From Mesorhizobium loti (lineage in GTDB: Bacteria > Pseudomonadota > Alphaproteobacteria > Rhizobiales > Rhizobiaceae): a DNA stretch of 64,000 nucleotides. Within the stretch, counting starts at the first letter, position 1; each line of letters begins with the position of its first letter. This document shows, piece after piece, positions 10,001 to 19,219 of this stretch. The DNA is taken from contig NZ_QGGH01000012.1 in assembly GCF_003148495.1 (NCBI RefSeq), positions 100,153 to 164,152 on the forward strand. Direction: 5' to 3'. Below the pieces are notes generated by a model. It saw only the letters and a program-made list of their open reading frames with translations, searched no databases and had not been told where the DNA came from. Made by a program: the position numbers and the translations under genes.

Positions 10001-10082
10001 GCTCTCCTCCTGTTCTTGTTCCCATTCACAGTTCAAAACGCATGCTCCTGAGGCGAGGTTGGTCGCCTGCCTCACTGGTTTC

Positions 10083-11207
10083 TTAGGATCTGGCCCGCAT
10101 CCTATTCGGGTCGTAGAGCGCCTCGCTGCGAAGGACAGCTTGGCTGGCACGCGCCTTGGCTTCGACAACCACCGGCTGCCCGTCATTGGCCAGGTCCGAA
10201 ATGACGTACCCTTGCGCCAGGGCCTTCCTGACCGTGAAGCCTTTGGCGACCGATGTGACGGTGCCGGCTTTCCTGCCATCGACTGTGATGTCGGCGCCGA
10301 TCTCCAGCGGCACATCAAGGTCGGCGGTCTCGACCAACATGAGGCGCTTGGACGGCCCCTGCTCCATCTGTCGCGCGATGACGCTGCGGCCGATGAAATC
10401 GGGTTTATCAAGACGGACAGTCCATTCGAGACCCGCTTCGACGGGAGTGTTGCCCGTCGAAAGATCAAGACCATACAGGGGAAACTTCTTCTCCATCCTT
10501 AGGGTAGCGAGCGAGCCCAGTCCGCAAGCCTTCACGCCCAGGTCTGCTCCGGCCTCGATAAGGCGGTCCCAGACGTGCTCGGCGTACTCAGAGGGATAGA
10601 ACAATTCGTAGCCAAGCTCGCCCGAGTAGCCGGTGCGGGAGATCATCATGTCGGGGACACCCGCCAGGTCGCCCATGACGAACCTGAAGTACTTCAGCTT
10701 GGACGCTGACAGATCGGCGTCGGTAAGTCTTGAAAGAAGTGCTCGGGAGTTCGGGCCCTGCACCGACATGTAAGCAAAGCGAGCGCCATAGTTGATGACC
10801 TGGACCCGAAGTTCGCCAGCCACCTCGCGTATCCAAGCTTCGACCGAAACGAACCGCGACGGCGTGGGGCAAACCCTGAATGTGTCGTCTGCCATACGAT
10901 AGACCAACAGGTCGTCGATCATCCCGCCCTCAGCGTTGCAGAGCGAGGTGTAGACAACGCCCGACGGTCCGACGCGCCCGATGTCGTTGACGCAAAGCTT
11001 CTGCATCACGTTGAGTGCGTCCGGTCCGGTCACTTCCAGGAAGTACTGCGAGTAGACGTCGAAGAGGCCGACGTTTTCTCGAGCGGCTATGTGCTCTGCT
11101 TCAATGGACCCGAAGTGCAAGGCGGCTGCAAAGCCGATGCGATCCACGAACTCCGCGCCAGCGGCCGCGTGCTTGTGATAGTAAGGCGTGCGGCGGATCA
11201 TGGCCAT
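10083..11207 (-). CDS. GcvT-like aminomethyltransferase family protein
   Basis: 374 residues with the GCV_T and GCV_T_C folate-binding domains: LFDVYSQYFLEVTGPDAL, SRTGYSGELGYELF and LRMEKKFPLYG are the usual signatures. It should transfer a one-carbon unit from a methylamine-derived substrate to tetrahydrofolate, as in glycine cleavage or the folate domains of dimethylglycine and sarcosine dehydrogenases. ATG at 11207 has AAGGA eight bases upstream. It follows the FAD oxidoreductase gene by 37 bases, so the two are probably cotranscribed, and a split oxidase plus folate-transfer pair is plausible. The stand-alone GcvT-type position argues against the housekeeping glycine cleavage role. Confidence 0.85.
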   Translation of the reverse strand: MAMIRRTPYYHKHAAAGAEFVDRIGFAAALHFGSIEAEHIAARENVGLFDVYSQYFLEVTGPDALNVMQKLCVNDIGRVGPSGVVYTSLCNAEGGMIDDLLVYRMADDTFRVCPTPSRFVSVEAWIREVAGELRVQVINYGARFAYMSVQGPNSRALLSRLTDADLSASKLKYFRFVMGDLAGVPDMMISRTGYSGELGYELFYPSEYAEHVWDRLIEAGADLGVKACGLGSLATLRMEKKFPLYGLDLSTGNTPVEAGLEWTVRLDKPDFIGRSVIARQMEQGPSKRLMLVETADLDVPLEIGADITVDGRKAGTVTSVAKGFTVRKALAQGYVISDLANDGQPVVVEAKARASQAVLRSEALYDPNRMRARS

Positions 11208-11244
11208 CTGGTCTGTCCTTCTAAATGTTGATGGTGGCGCTTGC

Positions 11245-12849
11245 TCATCGCATCCGCTTCCCTTGGTCCTTAAGAATTTCCCGCGCTGCGTTGTGGCCAG
11301 GAATGCCGGATACGCCGCCTCCTGGATGAGTGCTCGAGCCGCACTGATAGAGTCCGCGGATCGGCGACCTGTAGTCGGAGTAGTGAGCGGCCGGCCGCTT
11401 GAAGAAGAGTTGGTCAGGTGCGAGTTCGCCATGGAAGATGTGGCCGGAGGGTAGGTTGACCCGGCGTTCGATCTCGTCGGGCGTGAGCACATCCATGGCG
11501 ATGACGTCGCCCGAAAAGCCTGGCGCAAAGCGGTCCATGGTGGCCATCACGTTCTTGACGAGGTTCGGCCTCTCGGCTTCCCAGTTGGACGACTTCAGGT
11601 CGCATGCGGCGTGCCCACCGAAGACGTTGAGAACGTGCTTGCCTGCAGGAGCAAGGGTGTCGTCGACCACCGTGGGGGCAACAGGGGTCAGGAACGGCTC
11701 GGTGGAATACCAGCCATCCTTGGCATCTGTGTACGAGCGGTCCAAATATTCGACGTCGGGCGCGATGTGCACGTATGTCGGGTAGGTGAAGCTGCCGAGA
11801 GCCCCGTCCGCGATCGCCTTGTCGACGGCCCGGTACTGCGGGAGGCGTTCGCACGCGATGTTGATTTTGAAAGCGGAGGAGCGCATCCGATAATTGCGTA
11901 TGTCGCGCACGAATTCCGACGGCAGTTCCTTTGAGTCCACCAGCTTCAGGAACGTGACCGGAGCCGCGGCATTCGAGACGACAATCTTCGAGCGGTACTC
12001 ACGACCATTGCGCAGGGCAACGCCGACACTTCTGCCATTCTCGATGATGATCCGCTCGACATCGGCCTCAGTCTCGATCTGGAGACCCTTCGTACGGCCA
12101 TAGGAGGCAATGGACTGGGTAATCGCACCCATCCCTCCCTTAATGAATCCCCAACCGCCAGCGCCTTCGTGCTCGCCCATGATGTGGTGGATGATCACGT
12201 AGGCAGACCCGGGCGTACGCGGACTGACGAACGTCCCGATCGAGGCGTAGTACGCGAGGACCGCCCGGATGCGGCTGTCGTCGAACCATTCTCGCAGGAA
12301 GTCGTCCGCGCTCATAGTAAGCAGGTCGACAAGGCGATAGAAGCGATCGCCGATCTTGCGATACTTCCAGGCGAACGAGGCCAGGTTCTTGAGCGACTTG
12401 AAGTCGGTCCGCGACGGGTCTGGCGGAACGTCGAACAGAAGCTTGCGCACCACGTTGGCGGCTTCGCTTATGTAGCGGTCGAATTCCGGATAGATCTCAG
12501 CGTCGTGGCGGTTGAAGCGACCAAACTGTTCCTGCGTCTTCTTCACGTTGTCGGAGAAGACGATGTAGTCATCGTCCAACGGCGAGTACATATCCGAGCA
12601 AGGCAGTACTTGGAGCCCATGCTTGGCGAGTTCGAGGTCGCGGATGATCCTGGGATGCAACAGGCTCATCAGGTAGGAGAAAGTCGACGCCCGATAACCT
12701 GGATGGAACTCCTCGGTCACGGCTGCTCCGCCCACAACAGAGCGTCGCTCGAGGACTTTGACCTTCAGTCCATTGCGGGTTAGGTAGGCGCCGCAGACCA
12801 ATCCGTTGTGCCCGCCTCCAATGACGATCGCGTCGTAGGTCTCTGACAT
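11245..12849 (-). CDS. FAD-dependent phytoene-desaturase-like oxidoreductase (PYROXD2/CrtI type)
   Basis: 534 residues. The N-terminus has the dinucleotide-binding motif AIVIGGGHNGLVCGAYLTR and the VVGGAAVTEEFHPGYRAS block of the CrtI/PYROXD2 amine-oxidase superfamily. The C-terminus has LYQCGSSTHPGGGVSGIPGHNAA, the closing FAD-binding block. Carotenoid genes are absent, so the substrate is unlikely to be phytoene; a role in oxidising an N-methyl compound is inferred from neighbours. The ATG at 12849 directly follows the TGA of a small upstream reading frame (12850), so initiation may depend on termination there. Confidence 0.85.
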   Translation of the reverse strand: MSETYDAIVIGGGHNGLVCGAYLTRNGLKVKVLERRSVVGGAAVTEEFHPGYRASTFSYLMSLLHPRIIRDLELAKHGLQVLPCSDMYSPLDDDYIVFSDNVKKTQEQFGRFNRHDAEIYPEFDRYISEAANVVRKLLFDVPPDPSRTDFKSLKNLASFAWKYRKIGDRFYRLVDLLTMSADDFLREWFDDSRIRAVLAYYASIGTFVSPRTPGSAYVIIHHIMGEHEGAGGWGFIKGGMGAITQSIASYGRTKGLQIETEADVERIIIENGRSVGVALRNGREYRSKIVVSNAAAPVTFLKLVDSKELPSEFVRDIRNYRMRSSAFKINIACERLPQYRAVDKAIADGALGSFTYPTYVHIAPDVEYLDRSYTDAKDGWYSTEPFLTPVAPTVVDDTLAPAGKHVLNVFGGHAACDLKSSNWEAERPNLVKNVMATMDRFAPGFSGDVIAMDVLTPDEIERRVNLPSGHIFHGELAPDQLFFKRPAAHYSDYRSPIRGLYQCGSSTHPGGGVSGIPGHNAAREILKDQGKRMR

Positions 12850-12984
12850 TCAAGTCTCGCTTGGGGCTTGGGCTAGGTTCGCGAGCAGCGCTGCTTCACG
12901 CTCCGTGTCGACTAGCGTCACAACCGGGATGTTCAGGGTCATGACCATGATGCCGGATTGGATTTGACTTCGATTTGTGGACAT
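12850..12984 (-). pseudogene. 44-codon open frame derived from a crotonase 5' end
   Basis: From the ATG at 12984 it reads MSTNRSQIQSGIMVMTLN, which resembles the start of the intact crotonase at 22165 (MSSQLKVEIDSGIMVVTMN). The DNA is also similar around GACCATGATGCC. Similarity fades after about 20 codons and the frame ends TGA immediately before the oxidoreductase ATG. It is either a leftover of a crotonase gene or a small leader frame that couples translation to the next gene. Confidence 0.45.
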
Positions 12985-13021
12985 GGCGACAGGTGACAAC
13001 CTTGACAGCTGATATGACGGG

Positions 13022-13052
13022 CCTTCATGTGATGAAGGGACTTCTGTGAAGT
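13022..13052. promoter_or_regulatory. Two adjacent palindromes between divergent genes
   Basis: CCTTCAT-GTG-ATGAAGG at 13022-13038 has perfect 7-base arms, and ACTTC-TGT-GAAGT at 13040-13052 has perfect 5-base arms. Both lie between the minus-strand oxidoreductase unit and the plus-strand LysR gene, where operators for divergent transcription are expected. The binding protein is unknown. Confidence 0.5.
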
Positions 13053-13109
13053 CAAACCCTAAAATATGCGCTGTTGAAGCCGAGCGATATGCGCATCCCA
13101 TTCATGGCA

Positions 13110-13126
13110 CATGAGAGCAGCTCATG
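13110..13126. promoter_or_regulatory. Candidate LysR operator, copy 1 (CATGAG-N5-CTCATG)
   Basis: A perfect inverted repeat with 6-base arms and a 5-base spacer. It satisfies the LysR-type T-N11-A rule and overlaps the ATG (13124) of the LysR gene itself, which would suit autoregulation. Two near-identical copies lie upstream of the crotonase gene. Confidence 0.6.
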
Positions 13127-14083
13127 AAGTATTGGCGACATGTCCCCCCGTTGCGCGTGATGCTCGCCATAGAGGCAACAGCCCGTCTGGAGAGCCTTTC
13201 CAAGGCGGCCGGTGAGCTCAACGTGACCCAGTCAGCGATTAGTCATCTCATCACGCAGGCAGAAGATTTTTTGTCTGTCAGATTGTTTGATAGACAAAGC
13301 AGGCCCGTACGCGTCACGACTGAGGGGAGGCGCTATGTAAATGCCCTTGTAGCCGGCCTCGATATCATCTCCCTCGAGGGCGAGACGCTTCAGCGGGGCC
13401 ACAATGCGGACAGTCTTACCGTCTCATGTAACCTCGCCTATGCAAACTTCTGGCTGCTGCCTCGCCTGAAGGAATTCCACAAGAGCCACCCTGAGATCAC
13501 CGTGAACATGGTGACGGCGTATCAGGGGTTGCCCGAACTCTCTGAAAGAATCGACATTTCGGTCCGGTTCGGCAAAGGCAACTGGCCGGATTGTGACGCC
13601 GAATTGCTCCTGTCAGAGCTAATCACTCCCGTCGCAAACCCTGCTTATCTGGCCCGCTCGGCTCCCATCAAGACCCCGCGCGATCTGACGATGCACATCC
13701 TGCTGCACGCAAGGGCGGACGACAAGTCGTGGTTCGACTGGGAGCAATGGTTTGCCCACTATGACATCAAGACCAATCCGCTGCCCGGGCCGCATTTTGA
13801 CAATCATTTGACCATGATGCAGGCCGCCCTGGCAGGCGAAGGCATCGCGCTCGGATGGATTGGCACCGCAACGGAGCTTGTCCGAGCCGGGCAGCTGGTT
13901 GAGCTGTTTGACGACAAGGTTCAGGCCGACGGCGGTATCTATCTGGTCTGGCGCAAGAACGTCCCCCTATCGACTGCCGCCAAGACTTTTGCCAAATGGA
14001 TGCTTGGTTCGCGAGATGACAGCTTGCGTGACCTCCAGGATCACAGCCCTCCGATCACGGTCGACTGGGAACGTGGGCCGTAG
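13124..14083 (+). CDS. LysR-family regulator (GcvA-like)
   Basis: 319 residues with an N-terminal winged helix (LSKAAGELNVTQSAISHLITQAEDFLSVRLF) and a LysR substrate-binding domain (SLTVSCNLAYANFWLLPRL, GEGIALGW). The GcvA-like subgroup often controls amino-acid or one-carbon catabolism. It is the only plus-strand gene inside the methylglycine/carnitine cluster and is convergent with the dehydrogenase gene that ends at 14160. The operator-like repeat on its start codon and the same repeat upstream of the crotonase gene suggest that it controls both itself and the carnitine operon. The effector is unknown. Confidence 0.9.
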   Translation: MKYWRHVPPLRVMLAIEATARLESLSKAAGELNVTQSAISHLITQAEDFLSVRLFDRQSRPVRVTTEGRRYVNALVAGLDIISLEGETLQRGHNADSLTVSCNLAYANFWLLPRLKEFHKSHPEITVNMVTAYQGLPELSERIDISVRFGKGNWPDCDAELLLSELITPVANPAYLARSAPIKTPRDLTMHILLHARADDKSWFDWEQWFAHYDIKTNPLPGPHFDNHLTMMQAALAGEGIALGWIGTATELVRAGQLVELFDDKVQADGGIYLVWRKNVPLSTAAKTFAKWMLGSRDDSLRDLQDHSPPITVDWERGP

Positions 14084-14159
14084 GGTTCCGCGAAGGTTCC
14101 TCGACGCAGCCAGGTTCCGAAGGCGCCGCCATTGCCGACGCCTCATGAATGCCAGATGC

Positions 14160-16610
14160 CTAGCCGCGCACTCTCGCGTTTCGCGGGTCGTACCAAGGCC
14201 CAAACTGGAGCTCGATCGGATAGCGCTTCATCGCAATTTCGACCTCCCACTTGCCATCGGCGAGCCAGTCCTTTGTCACTCCATCAGCGTTTCTCACGTA
14301 ACCAAGGCCAAGCGACGCGCCGACGCGATGGCCATAGGCTCCGGACGTAACCGACCCGACGATGGCGCCGTCGCGGACCAGCGGCTCGTTGTGATAGAGC
14401 ATCGGCATGTCAGGTCCACCTGCCAGTTTCACTTGCACAAGGCGGCGCCTGACAGTGCCCTCCGCTCGTTGCGTCAGCAGCGCGTCTCGACCAAAGAAGC
14501 CGCCGGGCTTGTCCAAGGCCACGGCAAAGCCGAGGCCACCGTTGTAGGGCGTGTCCTCCTCGCCGATGTCGTGCCCCCAATGGCGATAGCCTTTTTCCAT
14601 CCGCAACGAATTCAGTGCGAAGAAGCCGCCGTGCTTAAGGCCGAGGTCGTTTCCAACCTCGACGAGCTTTTCATGCACGTGAGCGGCGAATTCCGTTTCG
14701 GGATAAAGCTCGAAGCCGAACTCGCCCACAAACGTCAGCCGACTTGCGCGAACGCGAGCGTAGCCGAGGTCGATCTCGCGGCTCGTACCGAAGGGAAAGC
14801 CATCGTTGCTGAAATCATCAGGCGAGACGCGCGCCATGAGCTCCCGCGCCTTCGGCCCCATCACGGCAAGCATCGGAAGGCCGGATGTGATGTCGACGAT
14901 GTGGACGCGCGCCCCGTCCGGCAGGTGCCGCTTGAACCAGGCGAGGTCCCGACGCTGCGAGACTGCCACGGTGACGACGAGGAAGGCGTCATCCGCCAGA
15001 CGCGTCACCGTGACGTCCGCCTCGATGCCACCGATCTCGTTGAGCCACTGTGAGTAGACCACGCGGCCGACCTCGACGTCGCAATCGGCAGCGCAAATCC
15101 AGTTCATCGTCTTGAGCGCGTCCGGACCTTCGACACGGTATTTGACGAAACAGCTATGGTCGAAAATCGTCACGTTCTCAGCGGTGTTCTGGCACTCCGC
15201 GCGAACATTCGCGAACCAGCTCGGGCGGTAGTAGGAATATTCGATGTTCACGACTTCCTGGGCGGTACCGAAGAAGCCAGGCCGCTCCCAGCCCGCCGCT
15301 TCGGCCATGAAGGCACCGGCCGCGACCAGGCGATCGTGGAAAGGCGATCGGCGCACGCCCCGTGCGGATACAAATTGACGGCTCGGCCAGTGCATGTCGA
15401 AGTTGAGGCCGAGGGTCTCGACCGTGCGGTCCTCCAGGTATTTCCGATTGCGTTGGAAACTTTGGGTGCGGCGCACGTCGACATCGATAAGCTCAACGGG
15501 AGGCCTGCCGTCGCGTATCCAAGAGGCGAGCGATTTGCCCACGCCACCGGAGGATAGGATGCCAAGGGAATTGAAGCCCGTGGCGCAGTACAGTCCGGAG
15601 ACCTCGGCAGTTTCGCCCAGCAGGTAGCGGCCGTCCGCGGTGAAGCTTTCTGGCCCGTTGAAGAACAGCTGAATGCCAGTGTCAGCCAGCAGCGGCACGC
15701 GGTTGGCCGCCGCCTCGAGGTGCGGCGCGATGTGGTCGATGTCTTCCGGAAGCGCGTCGAATCTAAAGTCCTTTGAGATGCCCTTCTGTCCCCAGGGTTT
15801 CGCCACAGGTTCGAAAAAGCCGACGAGCAGCTTGCCGGCGTCTTCCTTGTAGTAGGTCCACTCGTCGCCCAGGAACATCACCGGAAGATTGCGTGGCAGG
15901 TCGGGAATGGCTTCGGTGACGACATAGAAATGCTCCGCGGCGTGGAGCGGGACTGTGACGCCGATCTCGGCCGCCAGATCGCGCGACCACATGCCGCCGC
16001 AGATAACGACAATCCGGGCTTCGATCTTGCCTTGCTCCGTCATTACGCCGACGGCACGGCCGTTCTCCACGAAGAGTTGGGTCACCGGCAAGTTCTCTAT
16101 GATCCGGACCCCGCCCGTCCGCGCGCCTTTGGCGTAAGCCATCGTGACGTCGGCCGGATTGACCTGCCCGTCGTGAGGGAACCAGAACCCGCCGACGATG
16201 CCCGCGAGGTTGACGGGCCCCCACCGCTCCTTGATTTCACCCGGCGTTACTGCCTCGACCGGAAGGCCGAAGTTGCGCCCCATGGAAGCGCCCCTGGCCA
16301 ATTCCTCATACCGCGCTGGCGTGGTCGCGACCCGGAGCGATCCGTTGCGTTTGAATCCAGTGGCCTGGCCAGTTTCCTGCTCAAGACGGGTGAAGAGTTC
16401 ACCCGTGTATTTCGCCAGCTCGGTCATCCGCTGTGTCGCGCGCAGCTGGGTGACCAACCCGGCGGCATGCCAGGTGGTGCCGCACGTCAGTTGACGGCGC
16501 TCGCACAGCACCACGTCTGTGATGCCAATTTTGGCCAGGTGATAGGCGATCGAGCAGCCCGCCACGCCACCGCCGACGATAACAACATCAGCCTTCGAGG
16601 GTATGTTCAT
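14160..16610 (-). CDS. Dimethylglycine/sarcosine dehydrogenase (FAD and folate domains)
   Basis: 816 residues in the order DAO FAD domain, FAO_M linker, GCV_T and GCV_T_C. The FAD motif is VVIVGGGVAGCSIAYHLA, and TTWHAAGLV contains the His that carries covalent FAD in dimethylglycine dehydrogenases. The folate part has RLTFVGEFGFELYPE and NSLRMEKGYRHWGHDI. The enzyme oxidatively removes a methyl group from dimethylglycine or sarcosine and passes it to tetrahydrofolate. Length fits the mitochondrial/alphaproteobacterial single-chain family. It closes the path from glycine betaine towards glycine. Choice between dimethylglycine and sarcosine cannot be made from sequence. Confidence 0.92.
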   Translation of the reverse strand: MNIPSKADVVIVGGGVAGCSIAYHLAKIGITDVVLCERRQLTCGTTWHAAGLVTQLRATQRMTELAKYTGELFTRLEQETGQATGFKRNGSLRVATTPARYEELARGASMGRNFGLPVEAVTPGEIKERWGPVNLAGIVGGFWFPHDGQVNPADVTMAYAKGARTGGVRIIENLPVTQLFVENGRAVGVMTEQGKIEARIVVICGGMWSRDLAAEIGVTVPLHAAEHFYVVTEAIPDLPRNLPVMFLGDEWTYYKEDAGKLLVGFFEPVAKPWGQKGISKDFRFDALPEDIDHIAPHLEAAANRVPLLADTGIQLFFNGPESFTADGRYLLGETAEVSGLYCATGFNSLGILSSGGVGKSLASWIRDGRPPVELIDVDVRRTQSFQRNRKYLEDRTVETLGLNFDMHWPSRQFVSARGVRRSPFHDRLVAAGAFMAEAAGWERPGFFGTAQEVVNIEYSYYRPSWFANVRAECQNTAENVTIFDHSCFVKYRVEGPDALKTMNWICAADCDVEVGRVVYSQWLNEIGGIEADVTVTRLADDAFLVVTVAVSQRRDLAWFKRHLPDGARVHIVDITSGLPMLAVMGPKARELMARVSPDDFSNDGFPFGTSREIDLGYARVRASRLTFVGEFGFELYPETEFAAHVHEKLVEVGNDLGLKHGGFFALNSLRMEKGYRHWGHDIGEEDTPYNGGLGFAVALDKPGGFFGRDALLTQRAEGTVRRRLVQVKLAGGPDMPMLYHNEPLVRDGAIVGSVTSGAYGHRVGASLGLGYVRNADGVTKDWLADGKWEVEIAMKRYPIELQFGPWYDPRNARVRG

Positions 16611-16701
16611 ATCCAGTGCCTTTTGAGATTGCTGTTCTGCCCGCGAGTTCGCCGGGGTGAACGATGTAAATTTCAGATGATGGAGGCGTAGCTACCTTTT
16701 C

Positions 16702-17622
16702 TCAGCCCGCTGACCTTCGGCCCCGCTTGATGAGATTCAGTCTGCTTCGCACTTCGCCGGGTCCTAGAACGCGGACGCCCATCGCCGTGATCAGTTCCAC
16801 GGCACGGGAGACGAGTTCGGCGTTGGTCGCAAGCCGCCCCTTTTCAAGGAAGAGATTGTCCTCGAGCCCCACGCGGACATTGCCCCCAGCAAGGATTGCC
16901 GCCGCCACGTAGGCCATCTGATCGCGGCCGAGCGAAAACGCAGACCAGATGCAGTCACGTGGGGCGTTGTTCACCATCGCCATTAGCGTATTGAGGTCGT
17001 TAGGCGCCCCCCAGGGCACGCCCATGCAGAATTGGATTAGAGCTGGCGATTTCAATACGCCCTCGGCCAGAATCTGCTTTGCAAACCACAGATGGCCAGT
17101 GTCGAAGACCTCGATCTCGGCCTGCATCCCGAGCTCAGAGATGACAGCTCCCATTCCCCTCAGCAGCCCAGGGGTATTGACCATGATCAGCCCAGTGTCG
17201 CCAAAGTTCATCGAGCCGCAATCGATGGTGCAGATTTCCGGGCGGCATTCGACGATATGCGCAAGTCTCGCGCTGACTCCGATCAGGTCGGTGCCCTCAA
17301 CGTCGATCGGCAATGGTTCTTCATCAGGCCCCAGAAACAGATCACCGCCCATGCCGCAGGTGAGATTCAAGATGACGTCCACATCGGCGCTACGGATGCG
17401 GTCCGTCACTTCCCGGTACAGCGCCAGGTCGCGTGACGGCTTGCCACTTTCAGGATCCCGGACGTGGCAGTGTACAATTGCGGCTCCCATGCGCGCGGCC
17501 GCGATCGCGTCATCGGCGATCTCCTTCGGACTGCGCGGCACGTGACGCGACTTGTCCTGGGTATTTCCCGAGCCGGTGACCGCACAGGTGACGAAGACTT
17601 CTCGGCTGATGTTCAATGGCAT
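16702..17622 (-). CDS. BKACE-family dehydrocarnitine cleavage enzyme
   Basis: 306 residues of the beta-keto acid cleavage enzyme family (formerly 3-keto-5-aminohexanoate cleavage, DUF849). The zinc-binding His pair appears in IVHCHVRDPESG, and GMGGDL and GDTGLIMVNTP are family blocks. Family members next to carnitine dehydrogenase convert 3-dehydrocarnitine plus acetyl-CoA to betainyl-CoA plus acetoacetate. ATG at 17622 is supported by AGGAGGT eight bases upstream; 72 more in-frame codons upstream lack family similarity. It lies 112 bases downstream of the carnitine dehydrogenase/thioesterase gene, the expected partner. Confidence 0.9.
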   Translation of the reverse strand: MPLNISREVFVTCAVTGSGNTQDKSRHVPRSPKEIADDAIAAARMGAAIVHCHVRDPESGKPSRDLALYREVTDRIRSADVDVILNLTCGMGGDLFLGPDEEPLPIDVEGTDLIGVSARLAHIVECRPEICTIDCGSMNFGDTGLIMVNTPGLLRGMGAVISELGMQAEIEVFDTGHLWFAKQILAEGVLKSPALIQFCMGVPWGAPNDLNTLMAMVNNAPRDCIWSAFSLGRDQMAYVAAAILAGGNVRVGLEDNLFLEKGRLATNAELVSRAVELITAMGVRVLGPGEVRSRLNLIKRGRRSAG

Positions 17623-17734
17623 CTGGGCGTACCTCCTAGAACCTCTGCTGAGCGAAACGCCTAGCGCTTCGCGCACTGCCCTCGCGCAGAAGCTTCCACG
17701 ACTGCGCCGAGTAAGACGCGCCACACTTTCGCAA

Positions 17735-19219
17735 CTAGACTGCCCTCGATACGGAGTGTTCAGCCTCCATCTTGTAAAGGTCGCGGATGGCTGCCCCGGC
17801 CCCGTCGGGCCGCGGCAGATGCGCGTGGGCTTTCTCAAGATTCTTCAGCGCGACGGCAACATTGGGAAGCGGCTCGCGAATCGCGCGAGTGGCAAGATCG
17901 ACATGCAGGATCATCATCTCGACGGTCGCGGCGAGTTCCTCGCTCGGCCCATACAAACGATGGAACAGATGAGTTTTCTTTCCCATGCCGTAGAGCACCT
18001 GCGTGCGGACGGTGATCTCATCCCCCTCGTGCAGCTCGGCCAAATAGCGGACATGCGTCTCTCCGGTAAAATGGCTGCGGCCAGCCGCGATGTATTCGGC
18101 AGTGACGCCGCAGCCTTCCGTCAGCGCATCCGCCGCATTCGAGGCAATCTCGAGATAGTGCGCCTCATTCATATGGCCATTCGCATCGGTCCAGCTGGAC
18201 GGAATGACTCGCCTTGCAGTAACGGGCAGGGAGCCGTCCTGGCGAAGGGGCAGGTGCGCCTCATGGGCGCGTATCGTACCCCCCGCCCCTACACCCTGCG
18301 GCTTGAGCGAGCGGATCATTGCAACCAGGCTTGCGTCGCGCGCACGTTCTGTTTCCCGAATGCTCCGCCCAGCCGATTGAGCATCAGACTGCTCAGCGAT
18401 GCGGTCGATCAGCGCAGCGTCGAGATCGGGTACGTCCATTAGATGACTCAGGGGCTCGACCAGCGATGGGCCGAACTGCGCGAAGAAGTGACGCATCCCG
18501 GCCTCTCCGCCGGCCAGTCGGTATGTCTCGAACTGGCCCATCTGCGCGCAACGCAAACCAAAGCCATAGAGGATAGCCTCATCGATCTGAGCTGTGGTGG
18601 CGACACCCTCCTTGATCATCCACAACGTCTCCCGCCACATCGCCTCCTGCAGCCGGTTGCCGATGAACCCGTCGTTTTCTCGGTCAAGCACCAGCGGATG
18701 CATGCCAATGCTTTGCAGCGTCTCCGCTGCGCGCGCCTTCAGCGCCGGCGGCGTCAGTTCCGACCCCACCACCTCGACAAGAGGCAGGAGGTATACGGGA
18801 TTGAAAGGATGGGCGACGATGAGCCGTTCGGGATGGCTGCAGAGCTCCTGCAGCTTGCTTGGCCTGATAGCCGACGTTGAAGAGGCGAGAAGGGCCCCGT
18901 TGGCGAGATGCGGTTCGATCGCGGCGTAGATGGCTCGCTTGACCTCCAGCCGTTCAGGCACGCTTTCCTGAACCCAATAGGCATCCGTCACTGCCTCGGC
19001 GATCGTTCCGACGAAATCGAGCTGCCCGGCAGAAGGCAACGGGCGGTCGTATAGCGCGGGCAGGCTGGAACGTGCATTAGCCAGCACTTCCCGCATGCGA
19101 CGCTCTGCATCGGGCCCAGTGTCGAAGATGCTTACGTCATGGCCATTCAGCAGAAAACGGGCGGCCCATCCCGCGCCGATGACCCCGCAACCAATGATCG
19201 CCACCTTCATCTCAGGCAA
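17735..19219 (-). CDS. lcdH: L-carnitine dehydrogenase fused to betainyl-CoA thioesterase
   Basis: 494 residues in two parts. Residues 1-320 are a 3-hydroxyacyl-CoA dehydrogenase-type NAD enzyme (VAIIGCGVIGAGWAARFL, HPFNPVYLLPLVEVV, DGFIGNRLQEAMWRE), the L-carnitine dehydrogenase subgroup. Residues 330-494 are a hot-dog thioesterase (WTDANGHMNEAHYLEIASNAAD). The same fusion is known from Sinorhizobium carnitine catabolism, where it makes dehydrocarnitine and later releases glycine betaine from betainyl-CoA. Its start overlaps the end of the acyl-CoA synthetase gene by eight bases, and the BKACE gene follows, so all three steps are in one operon. Confidence 0.92.
   Translation of the reverse strand: MPEMKVAIIGCGVIGAGWAARFLLNGHDVSIFDTGPDAERRMREVLANARSSLPALYDRPLPSAGQLDFVGTIAEAVTDAYWVQESVPERLEVKRAIYAAIEPHLANGALLASSTSAIRPSKLQELCSHPERLIVAHPFNPVYLLPLVEVVGSELTPPALKARAAETLQSIGMHPLVLDRENDGFIGNRLQEAMWRETLWMIKEGVATTAQIDEAILYGFGLRCAQMGQFETYRLAGGEAGMRHFFAQFGPSLVEPLSHLMDVPDLDAALIDRIAEQSDAQSAGRSIRETERARDASLVAMIRSLKPQGVGAGGTIRAHEAHLPLRQDGSLPVTARRVIPSSWTDANGHMNEAHYLEIASNAADALTEGCGVTAEYIAAGRSHFTGETHVRYLAELHEGDEITVRTQVLYGMGKKTHLFHRLYGPSEELAATVEMMILHVDLATRAIREPLPNVAVALKNLEKAHAHLPRPDGAGAAIRDLYKMEAEHSVSRAV

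Noticed and set aside
13860..15053. A 397-codon plus-strand frame across the LysR end and the dehydrogenase gene
   Set aside because: It runs antisense through the dehydrogenase gene, whose FAD and folate motifs are unambiguous.
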